Positions 8,657-17,828 are shown, counted from the first letter of the stretch. The stretch is DNA of 64,000 nt from Gammaproteobacteria bacterium (GCA_022825505.1 JAJDWR010000067.1:1-64000), one strand, 5' to 3'. Made by a program: numbers and translations. Notes: a model not told the origin generated them from the letters alone.

Positions 8657-10054
8657 GTGAACACGCTGGCCATCGAGATCAATGACGCGGGCTTGACCGT
8701 CGCCGATGGTTCCGGCGTCCTGGCGGTGGAGCCCGGTTACGCTTCGCTGGACAATGGCGAGTTTCTCGCCGGGGACACGGCATACGCCCAGGCGCGGCTG
8801 CGTCCCCGCCAGACCAGCAACGCTCACTGGGAGAACCTGAGCCTAGACCCCGACAGCGCGGGAATCGAAGGGGTAGGCAGTTCCGCGGAGCTCGCCTTCA
8901 GGCAACTGGATGGGCTGTGGAACCGGTTCGGCGGTGCAGGCAGGGACGCCGTCCTCGTTGTGCCGGGTCACTACAGCCGGGAGCAGCTCGGTTTGCTGCT
9001 CGGGCTGGTTCAGGAATGCCGGATGCCGGTCCGGGCAATGGTCAACGCAGCCGCGGCGGCCAGTGCACGCCCCTGGCCCGGGCGCCAGCTCCTCCACCTG
9101 GATGTCCACTTGCACCGCTTTTCGGCGACAGTACTGAAGCAGGGCGACGGCGTCGCCGCCGAACCGGAACAGGCCCTGACCGGTGTCGGACTCGTCTCGC
9201 TGATGGACCTCTGGGCCAAGCGCGTGGCGGAATTGTTCGTGCTGCAGACACGCTTCGATCCGTTCCACCGAGCCGATTCCGAGCAACTCGTATATGAACG
9301 TTTGCCGGAGTCGCTGGATGCGCTGCACAGTGACGAAGACACCGAACTCGCACTGGATTTCGGCGGTGAGGGGCGAGTCGTCCGGTTGACCCGCAAGCAG
9401 GTACTCGGCGTCGTGGCCGGTGCCTGGCGGGCGGTGGTCCAATTCGTGGCGCAGCAGCGCGAGCCGGGCGCCAGCCTCACGCTGCAGGTGTCCCACCGCG
9501 TCGGTCATCTGCCGGGGCTCACGACCGAACTCAAGCGCCTGGACGATACCCGGATCGTGACCCTGCCCCACGATGCCGCTGTCATGGGGGCGCTGGCGTG
9601 TGTGCGGAGACTGGATTCGGCTTCCGGTCAGGTCAAGCTGCTCAAGAGGCTGCCGTGGAGGCGGGAACCCGAGCAGGGCGAGCCCGCGACCGTACAGGAG
9701 GACGAACCCGCCACAGAGACGGCGTCGGATGCCGAGGCCATCGCCACCCATGTCGTGCACCGTGGTGTTGCGCTTCCCGTGGGGCAGTCCGCGCTGCACA
9801 TTGGCCGCGAATGCGTCAACGGGCGTCGCACGATCGTCATCGACGATCAGCACCAGGCGGTGTCCCGGTCCCACTGCGAGGTGGTGCGCCGGGACGGCGA
9901 ACTGTGCCTGAAGGACAGCAGCCGCTTCGGAACATTCGTTAACGAGAAACGGGTCCGCGGCGAGACGGTCCTGCGTCCGGCGGATGTCATCCGCGTGGGC
10001 TCGCCCGGAGAGGAGCTGCACGTCATCGCGGTGGAGGCGCACGATGGCTCGTAA
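8657..10054 (+). CDS. Actin/Hsp70-like ATPase-fold protein with C-terminal FHA domain
   Basis: The product is 465 residues from a GTG start. Residues 1 to about 330 look like an actin/Hsp70-type fold (N-terminal LAIEINDAGLTVADG, later DAVLVVPGHYSREQLGLLL and LLHLDVHLHRFSATVL), though the nucleotide motifs are weak. After an acidic linker, residues about 370-465 form an FHA domain: LHIGRE, AVSRSHCEV and DSSRFGTFVNEKRV give the Arg, Ser-x-x-His and Asn ligand positions for phosphothreonine. There is no membrane helix, so it is cytoplasmic. It could assemble on the loop of the channel protein in response to the kinase in the same cluster; that is inference. The next gene starts inside its last codons. 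Confidence 0.85.
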   Translation: MNTLAIEINDAGLTVADGSGVLAVEPGYASLDNGEFLAGDTAYAQARLRPRQTSNAHWENLSLDPDSAGIEGVGSSAELAFRQLDGLWNRFGGAGRDAVLVVPGHYSREQLGLLLGLVQECRMPVRAMVNAAAAASARPWPGRQLLHLDVHLHRFSATVLKQGDGVAAEPEQALTGVGLVSLMDLWAKRVAELFVLQTRFDPFHRADSEQLVYERLPESLDALHSDEDTELALDFGGEGRVVRLTRKQVLGVVAGAWRAVVQFVAQQREPGASLTLQVSHRVGHLPGLTTELKRLDDTRIVTLPHDAAVMGALACVRRLDSASGQVKLLKRLPWRREPEQGEPATVQEDEPATETASDAEAIATHVVHRGVALPVGQSALHIGRECVNGRRTIVIDDQHQAVSRSHCEVVRRDGELCLKDSSRFGTFVNEKRVRGETVLRPADVIRVGSPGEELHVIAVEAHDGS

Positions 10055-11132
10055 GCAGATGAACGTTTTCTCGCTGTCCTTCCTGGACGCCATGACCTGT
10101 GGATTCGGGGCGGTGATCCTGTTCTTCATGATCATCAACGCCAACATCGACCTGCGCCGCGAGGAAACGCTGGACGACCTGGCCAGCGAAGTGGACCGGA
10201 TGGAGCTCAAGGTGCTCACGGGACGCAGGAACCTGGTCGAGATGAAGGAGGACCTGGTCCGGCTGATAGAGCAATGGTCCATTCTCAGGGACCGGCGTGA
10301 ACAGATCGTCACCGAAATCCGTAACATCGAGGAGGAGTCCGACGCCATCAATGCGGACAGCTCGACGCGGGACGAGATCATCGAGCGCCTGCGCGCGGAG
10401 CTTGAGGAACTGGAGGCGGAAACCGAGCGTCTGGCCGACTCTCAGACGCCGCAGATTGCGGGCGATCGCCTGCGGGGCTTCACCGGCGACGGCAACAGGC
10501 AATACCTGACGGGCCTGCGCATGGGCGGGCAGCGCGTGGTCATCCTCGTCGATGCCTCCACCAGCATGCTGGACCGCACGGTGGTCAACATCTTTCGCCG
10601 CCGCAACATGAGCGAGGCGCAGCAACTGCAGGCGCCCAAGTGGCGCCAGGCGGTGGACACCCTTGACTGGCTGACCACGCAGATACCTCCCGGCACGCTG
10701 ATCCAGATTTTTGCCTTCAACGACACCGCCTGGTCGCTGCTGGAGGGAGACGGGACGGCGTGGCATACCATTACCGACGGCACCCAGCTCGATGCGGCAG
10801 TGGAGAAACTGGGTGAGACGGTACCCCAGGGACCCACCAGCCTGCACGCGGCTTTCGCGGCCATGCGCCCGCTGGATCCCAGGCCGGATAACATCTACCT
10901 GCTGGTCGACGGGTTGCCCACCATGGGAGAGGTCCCGCCCAACCAGCCGGGCGTGACCGGCGAGGAGCGCGTTCGGCACTTCGACCGGGCGCGGCGGTCG
11001 CTGCCGTTCAATGTGCCGGTGAACGTCATTCTCTACGCCATGGAAGGGGACCCGTCAGCCGCCCCGGCATACTGGCTGCTGGCGCTCGATACGGGCGGAT
11101 CGATGATGGCGCCCTCGGAGGACTGGCCATGA
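10044..11132 (+). CDS. VWA protein with MotB/ExbD-like N-terminal membrane helix (B subunit 1)
   Basis: I take ATG 10044 rather than the in-frame 9984 because residues MARKQMN lead directly into the membrane helix and the start overlaps the upstream stop by 11 bases. The 362-residue protein has a short cytoplasmic tail and a single helix LSFLDAMTCGFGAVILFFM with Asp15 at the position used for proton transfer in MotB, ExbD and TolR. A periplasmic coiled coil (about 37-130) follows. A VWA domain (about 150-335) carries a full MIDAS: D-A-S-T-S near 168, a Thr in PTSLHAAF, and LLVDGLPTMG. It replaces the peptidoglycan-binding OmpA domain of MotB by a metal-dependent adhesion-type domain. Confidence 0.88.
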   Translation: MARKQMNVFSLSFLDAMTCGFGAVILFFMIINANIDLRREETLDDLASEVDRMELKVLTGRRNLVEMKEDLVRLIEQWSILRDRREQIVTEIRNIEEESDAINADSSTRDEIIERLRAELEELEAETERLADSQTPQIAGDRLRGFTGDGNRQYLTGLRMGGQRVVILVDASTSMLDRTVVNIFRRRNMSEAQQLQAPKWRQAVDTLDWLTTQIPPGTLIQIFAFNDTAWSLLEGDGTAWHTITDGTQLDAAVEKLGETVPQGPTSLHAAFAAMRPLDPRPDNIYLLVDGLPTMGEVPPNQPGVTGEERVRHFDRARRSLPFNVPVNVILYAMEGDPSAAPAYWLLALDTGGSMMAPSEDWP

Positions 11133-12139
11133 GAAAGAAGGGCCGACGCGATATCGAAACCGGGAGCCTGTCGTTCCTGGACGTGGTTTGCTGCGGATTC
11201 GGCGCTGTGGTGCTGCTGCTGGTCATCGCCAAGATTTTCGAACCGATCCGCCTGGAAGAGAGCCATGTGGAGCTGGAAGGCCTGATCGCCAGGTACGAGC
11301 AGGAACTGGAGGAGATTCTCGGCGAGACGGAAGAGGTGACACGTGAACGCACCGCCACGGTGGAGCAGGTGGACGTCGACGAGATCGAAATCGCAGGGCT
11401 AGAGGACGAACTCGAGCGGATCCGCGCGGAATTTCTGGCCTCCCTGGATGGCGTCGAACTGGCGGAGGAGATTCAGAACGAACTGGTCCTGGCGAGACAG
11501 CGGCTCACGGAGGAGATGCAGCGCCTGCTTTCCGACTACCGGCCCGATCCGGATGAGTACATGGTGGGCGGCATCCCGGTGGACAGCGAGTACATCATCT
11601 TCATCATCGATACCTCCGGGAGCATGCAGCAGTACGCTTGGAACCGCGTCCAGCAGCAGATACGCGAGACGCTGGAGGTCTATCCCCAGGTCAGGGGGAT
11701 TCAGGTCTTTAACGACATGGGCGACTACATGTTCCGAAGTTACCGCAACGAGTGGATTCCGGACACGCCGACGATTCGAGAGTCGATCATCGATGCGTTG
11801 CGCAACTGGCGCGTTTTCTCGAACTCGAGTCCCCGGGAGGGCATCCTGGAGGCGATCGACACGTTCTACGATCCGACCAAGAAGATCAGCCTCTACGTGT
11901 ACAGCGACGATTTCTCGTCGGGGTCCATCGATGCGGTGGTCCGGGAGGTGGACCGCCGAAACCGTGCCACCGAGGACGGCAGCCGCCGCGTGCGCATCCA
12001 CGCCGTGGCGTTCCCCGTCTACTACGTGGCATTCGACGGCCAGTTGGGAACGTCCGCCCGCTACGCCGTGCTGATGCGGGAGCTGTGCCAGAGAAACGGC
12101 GGCACGTTCGTGGCGCTGCCGACGTTGCGTAGGGGCTAA
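11129..12139 (+). CDS. VWA protein with MotB/ExbD-like N-terminal membrane helix (B subunit 2)
   Basis: The 336-residue protein has the same plan as its upstream neighbour, with an ATGA start/stop overlap. It has a basic N-terminus, a helix SLSFLDVVCCGFGAVVLLLV with Asp18 at the stator position, a coiled coil rich in Glu (about 40-130), and a VWA domain with MIDAS DTSGS at about 161-165 and a downstream SDDFSSG. The two proteins share the LSFLD-x-x-x-CGFGAV signature but differ in the VWA domain, so they look like ancient paralogues that may pair as a heterodimer inside the channel. No further gene of the cluster follows on this strand before an 183-base gap. Confidence 0.88.
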   Translation: MRKKGRRDIETGSLSFLDVVCCGFGAVVLLLVIAKIFEPIRLEESHVELEGLIARYEQELEEILGETEEVTRERTATVEQVDVDEIEIAGLEDELERIRAEFLASLDGVELAEEIQNELVLARQRLTEEMQRLLSDYRPDPDEYMVGGIPVDSEYIIFIIDTSGSMQQYAWNRVQQQIRETLEVYPQVRGIQVFNDMGDYMFRSYRNEWIPDTPTIRESIIDALRNWRVFSNSSPREGILEAIDTFYDPTKKISLYVYSDDFSSGSIDAVVREVDRRNRATEDGSRRVRIHAVAFPVYYVAFDGQLGTSARYAVLMRELCQRNGGTFVALPTLRRG

Positions 12140-12322
12140 GCCCCGACTGTACGCGAGCTTCCGCTGCAAGCGCGCCCGCAGCGGGCGAGTTGGTTGGCCC
12201 GCCGTCACAATTCATCATTTTTGCCACGTTCGTTGCCCTGATGCATCACGGCGTTGACCGGCGTGTGAGCTTCAATGTCGGCGTGCAGGAAAGCACGGGC
12301 AGACACACAGAGGAGCAATGCC

Positions 12323-13087
12323 ATGATGAGACACGCCATCTTCCTATTGATTGCCGCCGCATTCTCGACCACCGGTTGGGCGGCGGACGACAGCAGGGCT
12401 TCGAAGTACGAGACCATCGGTGTAGGCAGCGGAGGGGCCGTCGGGGCCGCGGCCGGCGGCCCGGTGGGGTTCATCGTGGGCGCTGCAGTGGGCGCCTGGC
12501 TGGGGGACCAGTTCAACCGCCAGCACCAGGCGCGGAACGAATTCGAGCAGAACTGGATGGAATCGGAGACGCGGGTCACCGAACTCGACGACTTGTTGCA
12601 AGGCGCCGAGCTGCAGGTGTCGACCATGGAATCCGAGGTCGCGGTTCTGGAGACGCGGCTGCGCCGGGAAACCGAACAGTTGCGCACGGCAGTTCGCGAG
12701 GCGCTGGATGTCCAGGTGCTCTTCAGGACGGACGAGGACACGCTTCCCGACGAAACCCATCAGCGGCTGGTACGGCTGGCCGGGGCGCTCGCCGGGCTGG
12801 ACGACATGCTGGTGCGCATCGAGGGTTACGCCGATTCCCGCGGTGAAACCGATCATAACGAGTTGCTTTCGGCGCAGCGTGCGGCGACGGTCATGGAGAC
12901 ATTGATTCGTGCCGGTGTGCCGGCAGGCCGGATCAGCGTCAATGCCTACGGAGAGCAGCGTTCGTCGGCGGCCGAGGACGATCCCGACGGGCTTGCGATG
13001 GAACGACGCGTCCAGTTGACGGTCATACCCAAGGACGGTGAAACGCGCATGACGCGCGAATCGATAGCAGCGGCAACCGACCAGTGA
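12323..13087 (+). CDS. OmpA-family protein with glycine-zipper segment
   Basis: I choose ATG 12323 (GAGGAG seven bases upstream) over the 12275 start. The 254-residue product has a signal peptide (cleavage after GWA), a glycine-zipper stretch (about 32-65, GVGSGGAVGAAAGGPVG), a coiled coil (about 75-125) and a C-terminal OmpA/MotB domain (about 130-245). That domain has the peptidoglycan-binding signature IEGYADSRGETDHNELLSAQRAATV and NAYGEQ. It resembles the sortase-associated PdsO type of OmpA proteins, but no sortase gene is in view. It could supply the peptidoglycan anchor that the upstream VWA stator proteins lack, although it has its own leader region and may be independent. Confidence 0.87.
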   Translation: MMRHAIFLLIAAAFSTTGWAADDSRASKYETIGVGSGGAVGAAAGGPVGFIVGAAVGAWLGDQFNRQHQARNEFEQNWMESETRVTELDDLLQGAELQVSTMESEVAVLETRLRRETEQLRTAVREALDVQVLFRTDEDTLPDETHQRLVRLAGALAGLDDMLVRIEGYADSRGETDHNELLSAQRAATVMETLIRAGVPAGRISVNAYGEQRSSAAEDDPDGLAMERRVQLTVIPKDGETRMTRESIAAATDQ

Positions 13088-13104
13088 GAGTTGCGGCCTG
13101 GCTG

Positions 13105-13132
13105 GGGGCGCCGGTTTCGGCGCCCCAATTTT
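13105..13132 (+). terminator. Rho-independent terminator
   Basis: A nine-base-pair perfect GC-rich stem (13105-13113 with 13118-13126) with a four-base loop is followed by AATTTT. It lies 17 bases after the OmpA-like gene and ends the plus-strand transcripts before the convergent biotin genes. Confidence 0.88.
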
Positions 13133-13165
13133 GCGTCATCCGGCCCGCTCTGAAGCGGCTGGACC

Positions 13166-13861
13166 TTATGGCGCAGGACCCGCGGCGCGCGAGAGAAACG
13201 GCTCGAGCAGCGGCAGCAGGTCCGGGGTCCTTTCCGGTGTGTCCAGGCGCCCTACAATGCGAACCGGCACATCCGCAACAAACCGTGCGAGTACGTCCGC
13301 AGTTTCCCCGGGGTCAACGGGTTGCGTTTCGGACTCGTTGACGATGATGCCGGCCAGTTTCACGTTTTGTGCCCGCAGCATCCCGACCGCGGTCAGTGTA
13401 TGACTCAGTGTGCCCAGATAACTGCCCGTGACCAGGAGCGCCGGCACTGAAAGGGCGGCAATCCAGTCAAGAACGGTATGCTGCCGGTCCAGCGGTACCA
13501 TGACCCCGCCGATCCCCTCGATCAGCGTGACATCTTCTTCGGTCTCCTCGCAGCAAAACGCAACCAGGTCATCGAATGGTATATGGCGGTCTTCGCGCTC
13601 AGCCGCCATGTCGGGCGAAAGAGGTTCCCTGAACTGCCAGGGCGATACTGCGGCGACCCGTTCGGAATCGATGGGGTGCCCCAGTGCCTTCAACAGGATG
13701 CCGCTGTCGGTGAGATCCTGGGCGTCATCCGTCACGCCCGTGGCGACAGGCTTTAGTGCACGGATGCTGTATCCATGCCCGCGCAATTGGTGGATCAGGG
13801 CGCAGGTGACGAATGTCTTGCCGATCTCCGTGCCCGAGGCGGTGACAAAGATCGTGCTCAT
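13166..13861 (-). CDS. bioD: Dethiobiotin synthetase
   Basis: The 231-residue enzyme closes the ureido ring of dethiobiotin from DAPA, CO2 and ATP in biotin synthesis. The N-terminal P-loop reads VTASGTEIGKT (about 4-14), with ALKPVATG after it, and later EGIGGVMVPL and VTGSYLGTLSHTL, all typical of BioD. The ATG at 13861 overlaps the bioF stop as ATGA, giving coupled translation. The TTG six bases earlier is also open but unnecessary. The usual GTDT of the P-loop is ASGTE, a conservative departure. Confidence 0.93.
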   Translation of the reverse strand: MSTIFVTASGTEIGKTFVTCALIHQLRGHGYSIRALKPVATGVTDDAQDLTDSGILLKALGHPIDSERVAAVSPWQFREPLSPDMAAEREDRHIPFDDLVAFCCEETEEDVTLIEGIGGVMVPLDRQHTVLDWIAALSVPALLVTGSYLGTLSHTLTAVGMLRAQNVKLAGIIVNESETQPVDPGETADVLARFVADVPVRIVGRLDTPERTPDLLPLLEPFLSRAAGPAP

Positions 13862-15060
13862 GGACAAGGCAGGATTTCATTGACCGCTGCGGCCAGACGG
13901 TCGATATCCTCCTCCGTGTGCGCGGCGGAAAACGTCAGGCGCAGCCGCGCCGTGCCGTCCGGTACCGTGGGCGGCCGTATGGCCCCGACCAGAAATCCCT
14001 TCTCCCGCAACACCGACGCGGCCTGCATCGTGCGCCGGGCGTCGCCCAGGACGAACGCGACGATCGGGCTCTCGGGCGGTTTGAGTCCCAGCCGGGCGTT
14101 GAATCGACGCGCCCGGTCGAGCGGTTGGCGAACCAGGTCCTCATCGGTCGCGATCAGTTCCAGCGCGGCGGTCGCTGCCGCCAGCGTGCCGGGGGGCAGC
14201 CCGGTGGTGTAATGCAGGCTTCTGGCGCGGTTGCGGATCAGGTCCCCCACCTCCCGGTTCGTGCACAGGTATCCGCCGTAGGCGCCGACGGCCTTGGACA
14301 GCGTCCCCATCTGCAGCGGTATGGGCACCGCACGGCCGTCCATGAACCCGGATCCGCGTCCGTTCTCGATGACGCCGAGGCCGTGGGCGTCGTCCGTCAT
14401 GAGCCACGCATCGTGGGCCTCGCAGATCCGAACAAGCTCATCGACCGGCGCGCGGTCGCCGTCCATGCTGAAGACGCCGTCGGTGAGTACCAGGCAGTGT
14501 CGATGCGCCGATCTGTGCTCGTGCAGGAGGCCGGACAGTTCCGACGTATCCTGGTGTCGAAAACTCATTGTCCGGCAGCGCGCCAGGGTCGCTCCGGCAA
14601 ACAGGCACGCGTGGCACAGTTCGTCCATCAGTATCAGGTCCTGCCGCGCCGCCAGCGCCGGGATAACGCCGACGTTGGCCAGGTAACCGCTGCCGAAGAC
14701 CACAGCATCTTCCGTGCCCTTGATATTCGCCAGCGCCGACTCCAGGCTCGCGTAGAGCGGGTTGTTGCCGGTGATCAGGCGGGATGCGCCTGCGCCTGCG
14801 CCCCAGGTTCGCGTTGCCTCACGGCTTGCCTCGACGACCTTTGGATGATGGGACAGGCCCAGGTAGTCGTTGCACGCGAAGGAGATCAGGTCTCGCGATT
14901 GCTGTCGCGTTCTGGCGCGGGGGCGGCGCCCGGTGGGGATCAGGGTTCGCAACAGGTGCCTGTCCTTCAGCCCTTGCAGCTTCTCGCGCGCGAAATTCCT
15001 TAGACCGTCTTCACTCAACGCCTTGATGTCCGTGTTGCCCGACCGTCCCTCTACCCGCAA
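13858..15060 (-). CDS. bioF: 8-amino-7-oxononanoate synthase
   Basis: This PLP enzyme condenses pimeloyl thioester with alanine to give KAPA. The 400-residue length fits. The PLP lysine is K256 in MGTLSKAVGAYGG, and the Asp/His pair is in DDAHGLG (223-229). Substrate-loop sequences FACNDYLGLS and GAGASRLITGNN are present. No ATG exists near the front. The TTG at 15060 overlaps the phosphomannomutase stop by 10 bases and is the best start I can see, so cpsG, bioF and bioD probably form one coupled transcript. Confidence 0.94.
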   Translation of the reverse strand: MRVEGRSGNTDIKALSEDGLRNFAREKLQGLKDRHLLRTLIPTGRRPRARTRQQSRDLISFACNDYLGLSHHPKVVEASREATRTWGAGAGASRLITGNNPLYASLESALANIKGTEDAVVFGSGYLANVGVIPALAARQDLILMDELCHACLFAGATLARCRTMSFRHQDTSELSGLLHEHRSAHRHCLVLTDGVFSMDGDRAPVDELVRICEAHDAWLMTDDAHGLGVIENGRGSGFMDGRAVPIPLQMGTLSKAVGAYGGYLCTNREVGDLIRNRARSLHYTTGLPPGTLAAATAALELIATDEDLVRQPLDRARRFNARLGLKPPESPIVAFVLGDARRTMQAASVLREKGFLVGAIRPPTVPDGTARLRLTFSAAHTEEDIDRLAAAVNEILPCP

Positions 15061-16400
15061 ATATGTTCCAACAACTCGGCCGTGCGGGCCTTCATCAGCG
15101 CAACGTCGCCGCGGCTTTCCACATTGAGCCGCAACAGCGGTTCCGTATTCGACGCGCGCAGGTTGAAGCGCCAGCAGTCAAACTCCATGCTGAGGCCGTC
15201 CACGTGCTCGGTGCGCGCGGCATCGGCCGCGTAGATACGTTCGATTCGCCCGAGCACTTCAGCCGCGTCATCGACGGTCCGGTTGATCTCCCCGCTGGCC
15301 GGAAACATCGCCATGCGCTCGTCAACCAGCGCCGAAAGCGGCAGTCCACGCTCGCTCATGATCCGGGTGACCAGCAACCAGGGGATCATGCCGCTGTCGG
15401 CGTAGGCAAATGAGCGAAAGTAGTGGTGGGCGCTCATCTCCCCGCCGTAGACGGCGTCATGGTCGCGCATGGCCTGTTTCATGAACGCGTGTCCCGAAAC
15501 GCTCTGGACCGCCTTTCCGCCCCAGTTTTCCACCACCTCCAGGGTGTTCCAGGCGAGCCTCGGATCGTGCACGATCGGTGCTCCGGGAGATTGGTCCAGG
15601 AAGGATTGCGCCAGAAGTCCGACGACGTAGTAACCATCGATGAAGCGCCCGGTCTCGTCGAAAAAGAAACAGCGGTCGAAATCCCCGTCCCAGGCGATCC
15701 CCGCATCCGCATCCTCCCGCAACACGGCCTCGACCGTCACTTGCCGGTTCTCCTCCAGCATGGGGTTGGGCACGCCGTTGGGGAACGTACCGTCCGGCCG
15801 GTGATGGACCTTGACGAACTCGAACGGCAGATGAGGCTCCAGAAGGTCGACGACGGGCCCGGCGCCGCCGTTGCCGGCGTTGACCACGATCTTGAGTGGC
15901 CGCAACTTCCCGGCGTCGACGTAGCTGAGCAGGTGATCGATGTAGTCTGCCTGGATATCGATGATCTGCGCAGTCCCGGGCGCAGGCGCATCGTCGAACC
16001 CGGCGCGCTCGGCCAACTCCCGGATGTCCTGTAACCCGGTATCCGCACTAATGGGGCGCGCGCCTTCGCGAACGAACTTCATGCCGTTGTAGTTCGGCGG
16101 ATTGTGACTGGCCGTGACCATGATTCCGCCGTCAAGTTCGCGGGAAAATGTGGCGTAGTAGACCATTTCCGTCCCCCCAACGCCGATGTCCACGACGTTT
16201 ACCCCGGAGTCAACCAGGCTGCCCGCCAGAACGTCCGTCAGTTTGCTGCTCGAAAGGCGGATGTCACGGCCCACGGCCACCCGGCGCGGTTGCAGGAACG
16301 CGGCATAGGCGCGGCCAATGCGGTAGACCACATCCTCGTTCAATTCTTCCGGAACGCGGCCGCGGACATCGTAGGCCTTGAAGCAGTGGATGCGGGTCAT
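15051..16400 (-). CDS. cpsG: Phosphomannomutase (CpsG/ManB type)
   Basis: The 449-residue alpha-D-phosphohexomutase interconverts mannose-6-P and mannose-1-P for GDP-mannose and surface polysaccharides. Seen in the sequence: N-terminal HCFKAYDVRG, the phosphoserine loop TASHNPPNYNGMK (Ser98), the magnesium loop DGDFDRCFFFD, the sugar-specificity loop GGEMSAHHYFR, and the phosphate loop LRASNTEPLLRLNVESRG. These match E. coli CpsG along the whole length. Its 3' end overlaps the start of bioF, an odd partner that may just reflect compaction. Confidence 0.95.
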   Translation of the reverse strand: MTRIHCFKAYDVRGRVPEELNEDVVYRIGRAYAAFLQPRRVAVGRDIRLSSSKLTDVLAGSLVDSGVNVVDIGVGGTEMVYYATFSRELDGGIMVTASHNPPNYNGMKFVREGARPISADTGLQDIRELAERAGFDDAPAPGTAQIIDIQADYIDHLLSYVDAGKLRPLKIVVNAGNGGAGPVVDLLEPHLPFEFVKVHHRPDGTFPNGVPNPMLEENRQVTVEAVLREDADAGIAWDGDFDRCFFFDETGRFIDGYYVVGLLAQSFLDQSPGAPIVHDPRLAWNTLEVVENWGGKAVQSVSGHAFMKQAMRDHDAVYGGEMSAHHYFRSFAYADSGMIPWLLVTRIMSERGLPLSALVDERMAMFPASGEINRTVDDAAEVLGRIERIYAADAARTEHVDGLSMEFDCWRFNLRASNTEPLLRLNVESRGDVALMKARTAELLEHICG

Positions 16401-16546
16401 TGGGCTACCGGATGGGGAACGCGATGCGGGAGTATATACGGGATGACTTCATGTCCGCACCGGCGGGTCATGCCCGCGATCCCGGGCAATGTTGCGGGCC
16501 ATGCGGGTTAACATGACGTGCTTTTCGACGAGTTGAGACACTTGCA

Positions 16547-17788
16547 ATGACACTGGACCGGATCTGGCTGCCGTACTGCCAGATGCAGACGGCGCCTCCA
16601 CCGCGCGTCGCTTCACGCACGGAAGGCGTGCGAATCTACCTTGACGACGGGCGCCACCTCATCGACGGTACCGCTTCATGGTGGACCGCCTGCCATGGAT
16701 ACAATCACCCGCACATCCGCTGGGCCATCATTCGGCAGCTTGAGTGCATGCCCCATGTCATGCTCGGCGGTCTGGTTCACGAGCAGGTCATTACACTCAC
16801 GGAGCGGCTGACCCGGCTGCTTCCCGGCGAGTTGAATCGCGTCTTCTATTCCGAATCGGGATCCGTCTCCGTCGAGATTGCGATGAAGATGGCGCTGCAG
16901 TACTGGATCAACCAGGGTGTTTCCGGTCGAACGCGGTTCCTCAGCTTCCGGGATGCCTATCACGGCGACACGTTCGCGGCCATGTCGGTCTGCGATCCCG
17001 AGGACGGCATGCACCGGCTGTTCAGGGGCGCGCTCGCAGATCAGGTCATCGTCGATCTGCCGCGGACGGCGGACCAGGTGCGCACCCTGGAGAGGACGCT
17101 GGACCGGCACGCCGGGCAACTCGCGGCGGTGATCGCAGAGCCGCTGGTGCAAGCCGCCGCCGGCATGAAGTTTCACCCGCCGGAGGTGCTGGCCCAGGTG
17201 GCCGAAGCGGCACGGCGCCATGACCTGCTGCTGATCCTGGACGAAATCGCCACCGGATTCTGTCGCACAGGGACCCTGTTCGCCTGCGAGCAGGCCGGCG
17301 TGACACCTGATATCGTCACGCTGTCCAAGGCGCTGACGGGCGGTTCGATGCCGCTGGCGGCCACCGTTGCAACGGAAGACGTTTACCGGGCGTTTCTTTC
17401 CGATTCCCCGCAACACGCGCTGATGCACGGGCCGACGTACTGCGGGAATCCCCTGGGATGCGCCGCCGCCAACGCCTCGCTGGACCTGTTCGAATCGGAG
17501 CCTCGCCTGGCTCAGGTGGCCAACATCGAGTCGCAACTGAAGAACGAACTCGCCGACTGCGCAAAGTTGCCGGGTGTCGCCGATGTGCGCGTCAAGGGCG
17601 CCATCGGCGTGGTGGAACTGCAGGGACGCCCGAAGGTGAGCCGGCTGCGGGAACAGTTCGTCGAAGAAGGCGTTTGGGTTCGCCCGTTCGGAAACGTGGT
17701 CTACCTGATGCCCGCCCTGGTCATCGAATCGGAGGACCTGAGCGCGCTGACCCACGCCGTTTGCCGCGTGGTTCGGCGAGCGGCCTGA
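16547..17788 (+). CDS. bioA: Adenosylmethionine--8-amino-7-oxononanoate aminotransferase
   Basis: The 413-residue class III aminotransferase converts KAPA to DAPA using S-adenosylmethionine as amino donor. The diagnostic [18 protein letters not shown] of BioA is present near residues 40-57. The cofactor Asp lies in [10 protein letters not shown] and the PLP lysine is K261 in [36 protein letters not shown] also fits. It is divergent from the cpsG-bioF-bioD set across a 146-base gap, so the three biotin genes here need two promoters. Confidence 0.95.
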   Translation: MTLDRIWLPYCQMQTAPPPRVASRTEGVRIYLDDGRHLIDGTASWWTACHGYNHPHIRWAIIRQLECMPHVMLGGLVHEQVITLTERLTRLLPGELNRVFYSESGSVSVEIAMKMALQYWINQGVSGRTRFLSFRDAYHGDTFAAMSVCDPEDGMHRLFRGALADQVIVDLPRTADQVRTLERTLDRHAGQLAAVIAEPLVQAAAGMKFHPPEVLAQVAEAARRHDLLLILDEIATGFCRTGTLFACEQAGVTPDIVTLSKALTGGSMPLAATVATEDVYRAFLSDSPQHALMHGPTYCGNPLGCAAANASLDLFESEPRLAQVANIESQLKNELADCAKLPGVADVRVKGAIGVVELQGRPKVSRLREQFVEEGVWVRPFGNVVYLMPALVIESEDLSALTHAVCRVVRRAA

Positions 17789-17828
17789 ACCGCATCGGTC
17801 ACCAGCGGGAAACCCCTGCCACGGGCTG

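Noticed and set aside
7811-12139. Zorya anti-phage system
   Set aside because: A MotA-type gene is present, but the B partners end in VWA rather than OmpA domains, and ZorC, ZorD or ZorE-type helicase/nuclease genes are absent.
2620-12139. TerY-P tellurite/stress triad
   Set aside because: Kinase and VWA genes are present, but there is no PP2C phosphatase, and the VWA proteins are membrane-anchored stator-like rather than soluble TerY-like.
12140-12322. Gene in the gap after the VWA genes
   Set aside because: Only short frames without ribosome sites; a GC-rich short inverted repeat lacks a T run, so it was not called a terminator.
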